DNA of 14,521 nt from Collinsella sp. (GTDB lineage: Bacteria > Actinomycetota > Coriobacteriia > Coriobacteriales > Coriobacteriaceae): assembly GCA_019425005.1 (NCBI GenBank), contig JAHYYK010000054.1, positions 1 through 14,521 on the forward strand. The letters are read 5' to 3'. Positions 14,129-14,521 of this stretch are shown here, in pieces. The notes beneath the pieces are model-generated. The model was given only the letters and a program-made list of their open reading frames with translations, searched no databases and had not been told where the DNA came from. Within the stretch, counting starts at the first letter, position 1. Each line of letters opens with the position of its first letter. The position numbers and the translations under genes are program-made.

Positions 14129-14521
14129 ATGGCTATTACCCCTGCAGACATCCAGGCTCAGACTTTCTCTGAGGCCAAGCGTGGCTACGATCCTGCCGAG
14201 GTCGACGTCTTCTTGGAGACGCTGTCCTCCGAGGTTGACGCTATGCTTGCCAAGATCGTTGATCTTAAGGGTCGCCTGACCGCCACCGAGCAGCAGCTTG
14301 CCGACGCGCAGGCTCAGCTTGCCCAGGCCCAGGATGCCACCGCCCAGGCCGTTCCCGCCGCCCCCGTGGCTGCTCCCGCCCCTGACTTCTCCGCTCAGGA
14401 GCGCCAGATTTCCGCTGCCCTGATCGCTGCCCAGCAGACCGCCGCGGCAAGTGTCAACGACGCCAACGAGAACGCTGAGCGCACCCGCACCGAGGCTGAC
14501 GCCAAGGCCCGCCGGGTTCTC
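14129..14521 (+). CDS. divIVA: DivIVA/Wag31-type polar scaffold protein (N-terminal part, runs off right edge)
   Basis: The first 131 residues are present without a stop. The N-terminal lipid-binding domain is recognisable from TPADIQAQTFSEAKRGYDPAEVDVFLETLSSEV (4-36), with the family signature F...RGYDxxEVDxFL. A coiled coil with Gln/Ala-rich heptads follows (about 36-70), then an Ala/Pro-rich break (PAAPVAAPAP, 76-85), and a second coiled coil begins at about 88 (ERQISAALIAAQQTAAASVNDANENAERT). DivIVA senses negative membrane curvature and recruits the cell wall machinery to poles and septa. AAGGAG (14116-14121), 7 bases before the ATG, fixes the start. The Pro/Ala interruption between coiled coils resembles mycobacterial Wag31 organisation. 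Full length and the C-terminal part are unknown here. Confidence 0.93.
   Translation, partial: MAITPADIQAQTFSEAKRGYDPAEVDVFLETLSSEVDAMLAKIVDLKGRLTATEQQLADAQAQLAQAQDATAQAVPAAPVAAPAPDFSAQERQISAALIAAQQTAAASVNDANENAERTRTEADAKARRVL

Overview
The window is a segment of an actinobacterial dcw (division and cell wall) cluster, read entirely on the + strand. The organism is most likely a Coriobacteriia member (Collinsella/Olsenella-like). The reasons are GC-rich codon use, the actinobacterial FtsZ variant of the nucleotide-binding loop (GEGGGTGTG), the order ftsZ-pgeF-yggS-sepF-yggT-divIVA, and the absence of ftsA and ddl next to ftsQ/ftsZ. The genus is an inference and was not tested by a search. No tRNA, rRNA, CRISPR array, transposase or phage gene was seen.

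Layout. (1) Bases 3-5323 hold ftsW (3' end only), murG, murC, murB and ftsQ, packed tightly with overlaps at ftsW/murG and murB/ftsQ. They encode the lipid II glycosyltransferase, two UDP-MurNAc pathway enzymes and the divisome proteins FtsW and FtsQ. (2) A roughly 200-base AT-rich control region (5324-5522) precedes ftsZ, which ends in a clear intrinsic terminator (6702-6736). (3) A structured leader of about 210 bases precedes pgeF (yfiH family). pgeF overlaps pstS by 4 bases, so a complete phosphate ABC transporter operon pstS-pstC-pstA-pstB plus phoU follows as one apparent transcription unit, ending in a GC-rich hairpin (12162-12193). (4) The division genes then resume with yggS, sepF, yggT and the 5' part of divIVA, which runs off the right edge.

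How it fits together. FtsW, MurG, MurC, MurB, FtsQ, FtsZ, SepF, YggT and DivIVA form the usual septal and polar wall machinery of an actinobacterium. The unusual part is the pst-phoU cassette sitting between pgeF and yggS, where related clusters normally have these two genes adjacent. Two TTACGTT repeats exactly 11 bases apart lie upstream of pgeF. They resemble the 11-base periodicity of PhoB/PhoP operators, so the pgeF-pst-phoU unit may be phosphate-controlled, bringing a peptidoglycan-editing gene under the same control.

Other points of note: yggT has no ATG/GTG/TTG that preserves its first membrane helix and appears to start at AUC; PhoU has degenerate metal-binding motifs and an acidic tail; FtsW, FtsQ and SepF carry long disordered extensions. 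All functional assignments come from reading motifs; no similarity search was possible.
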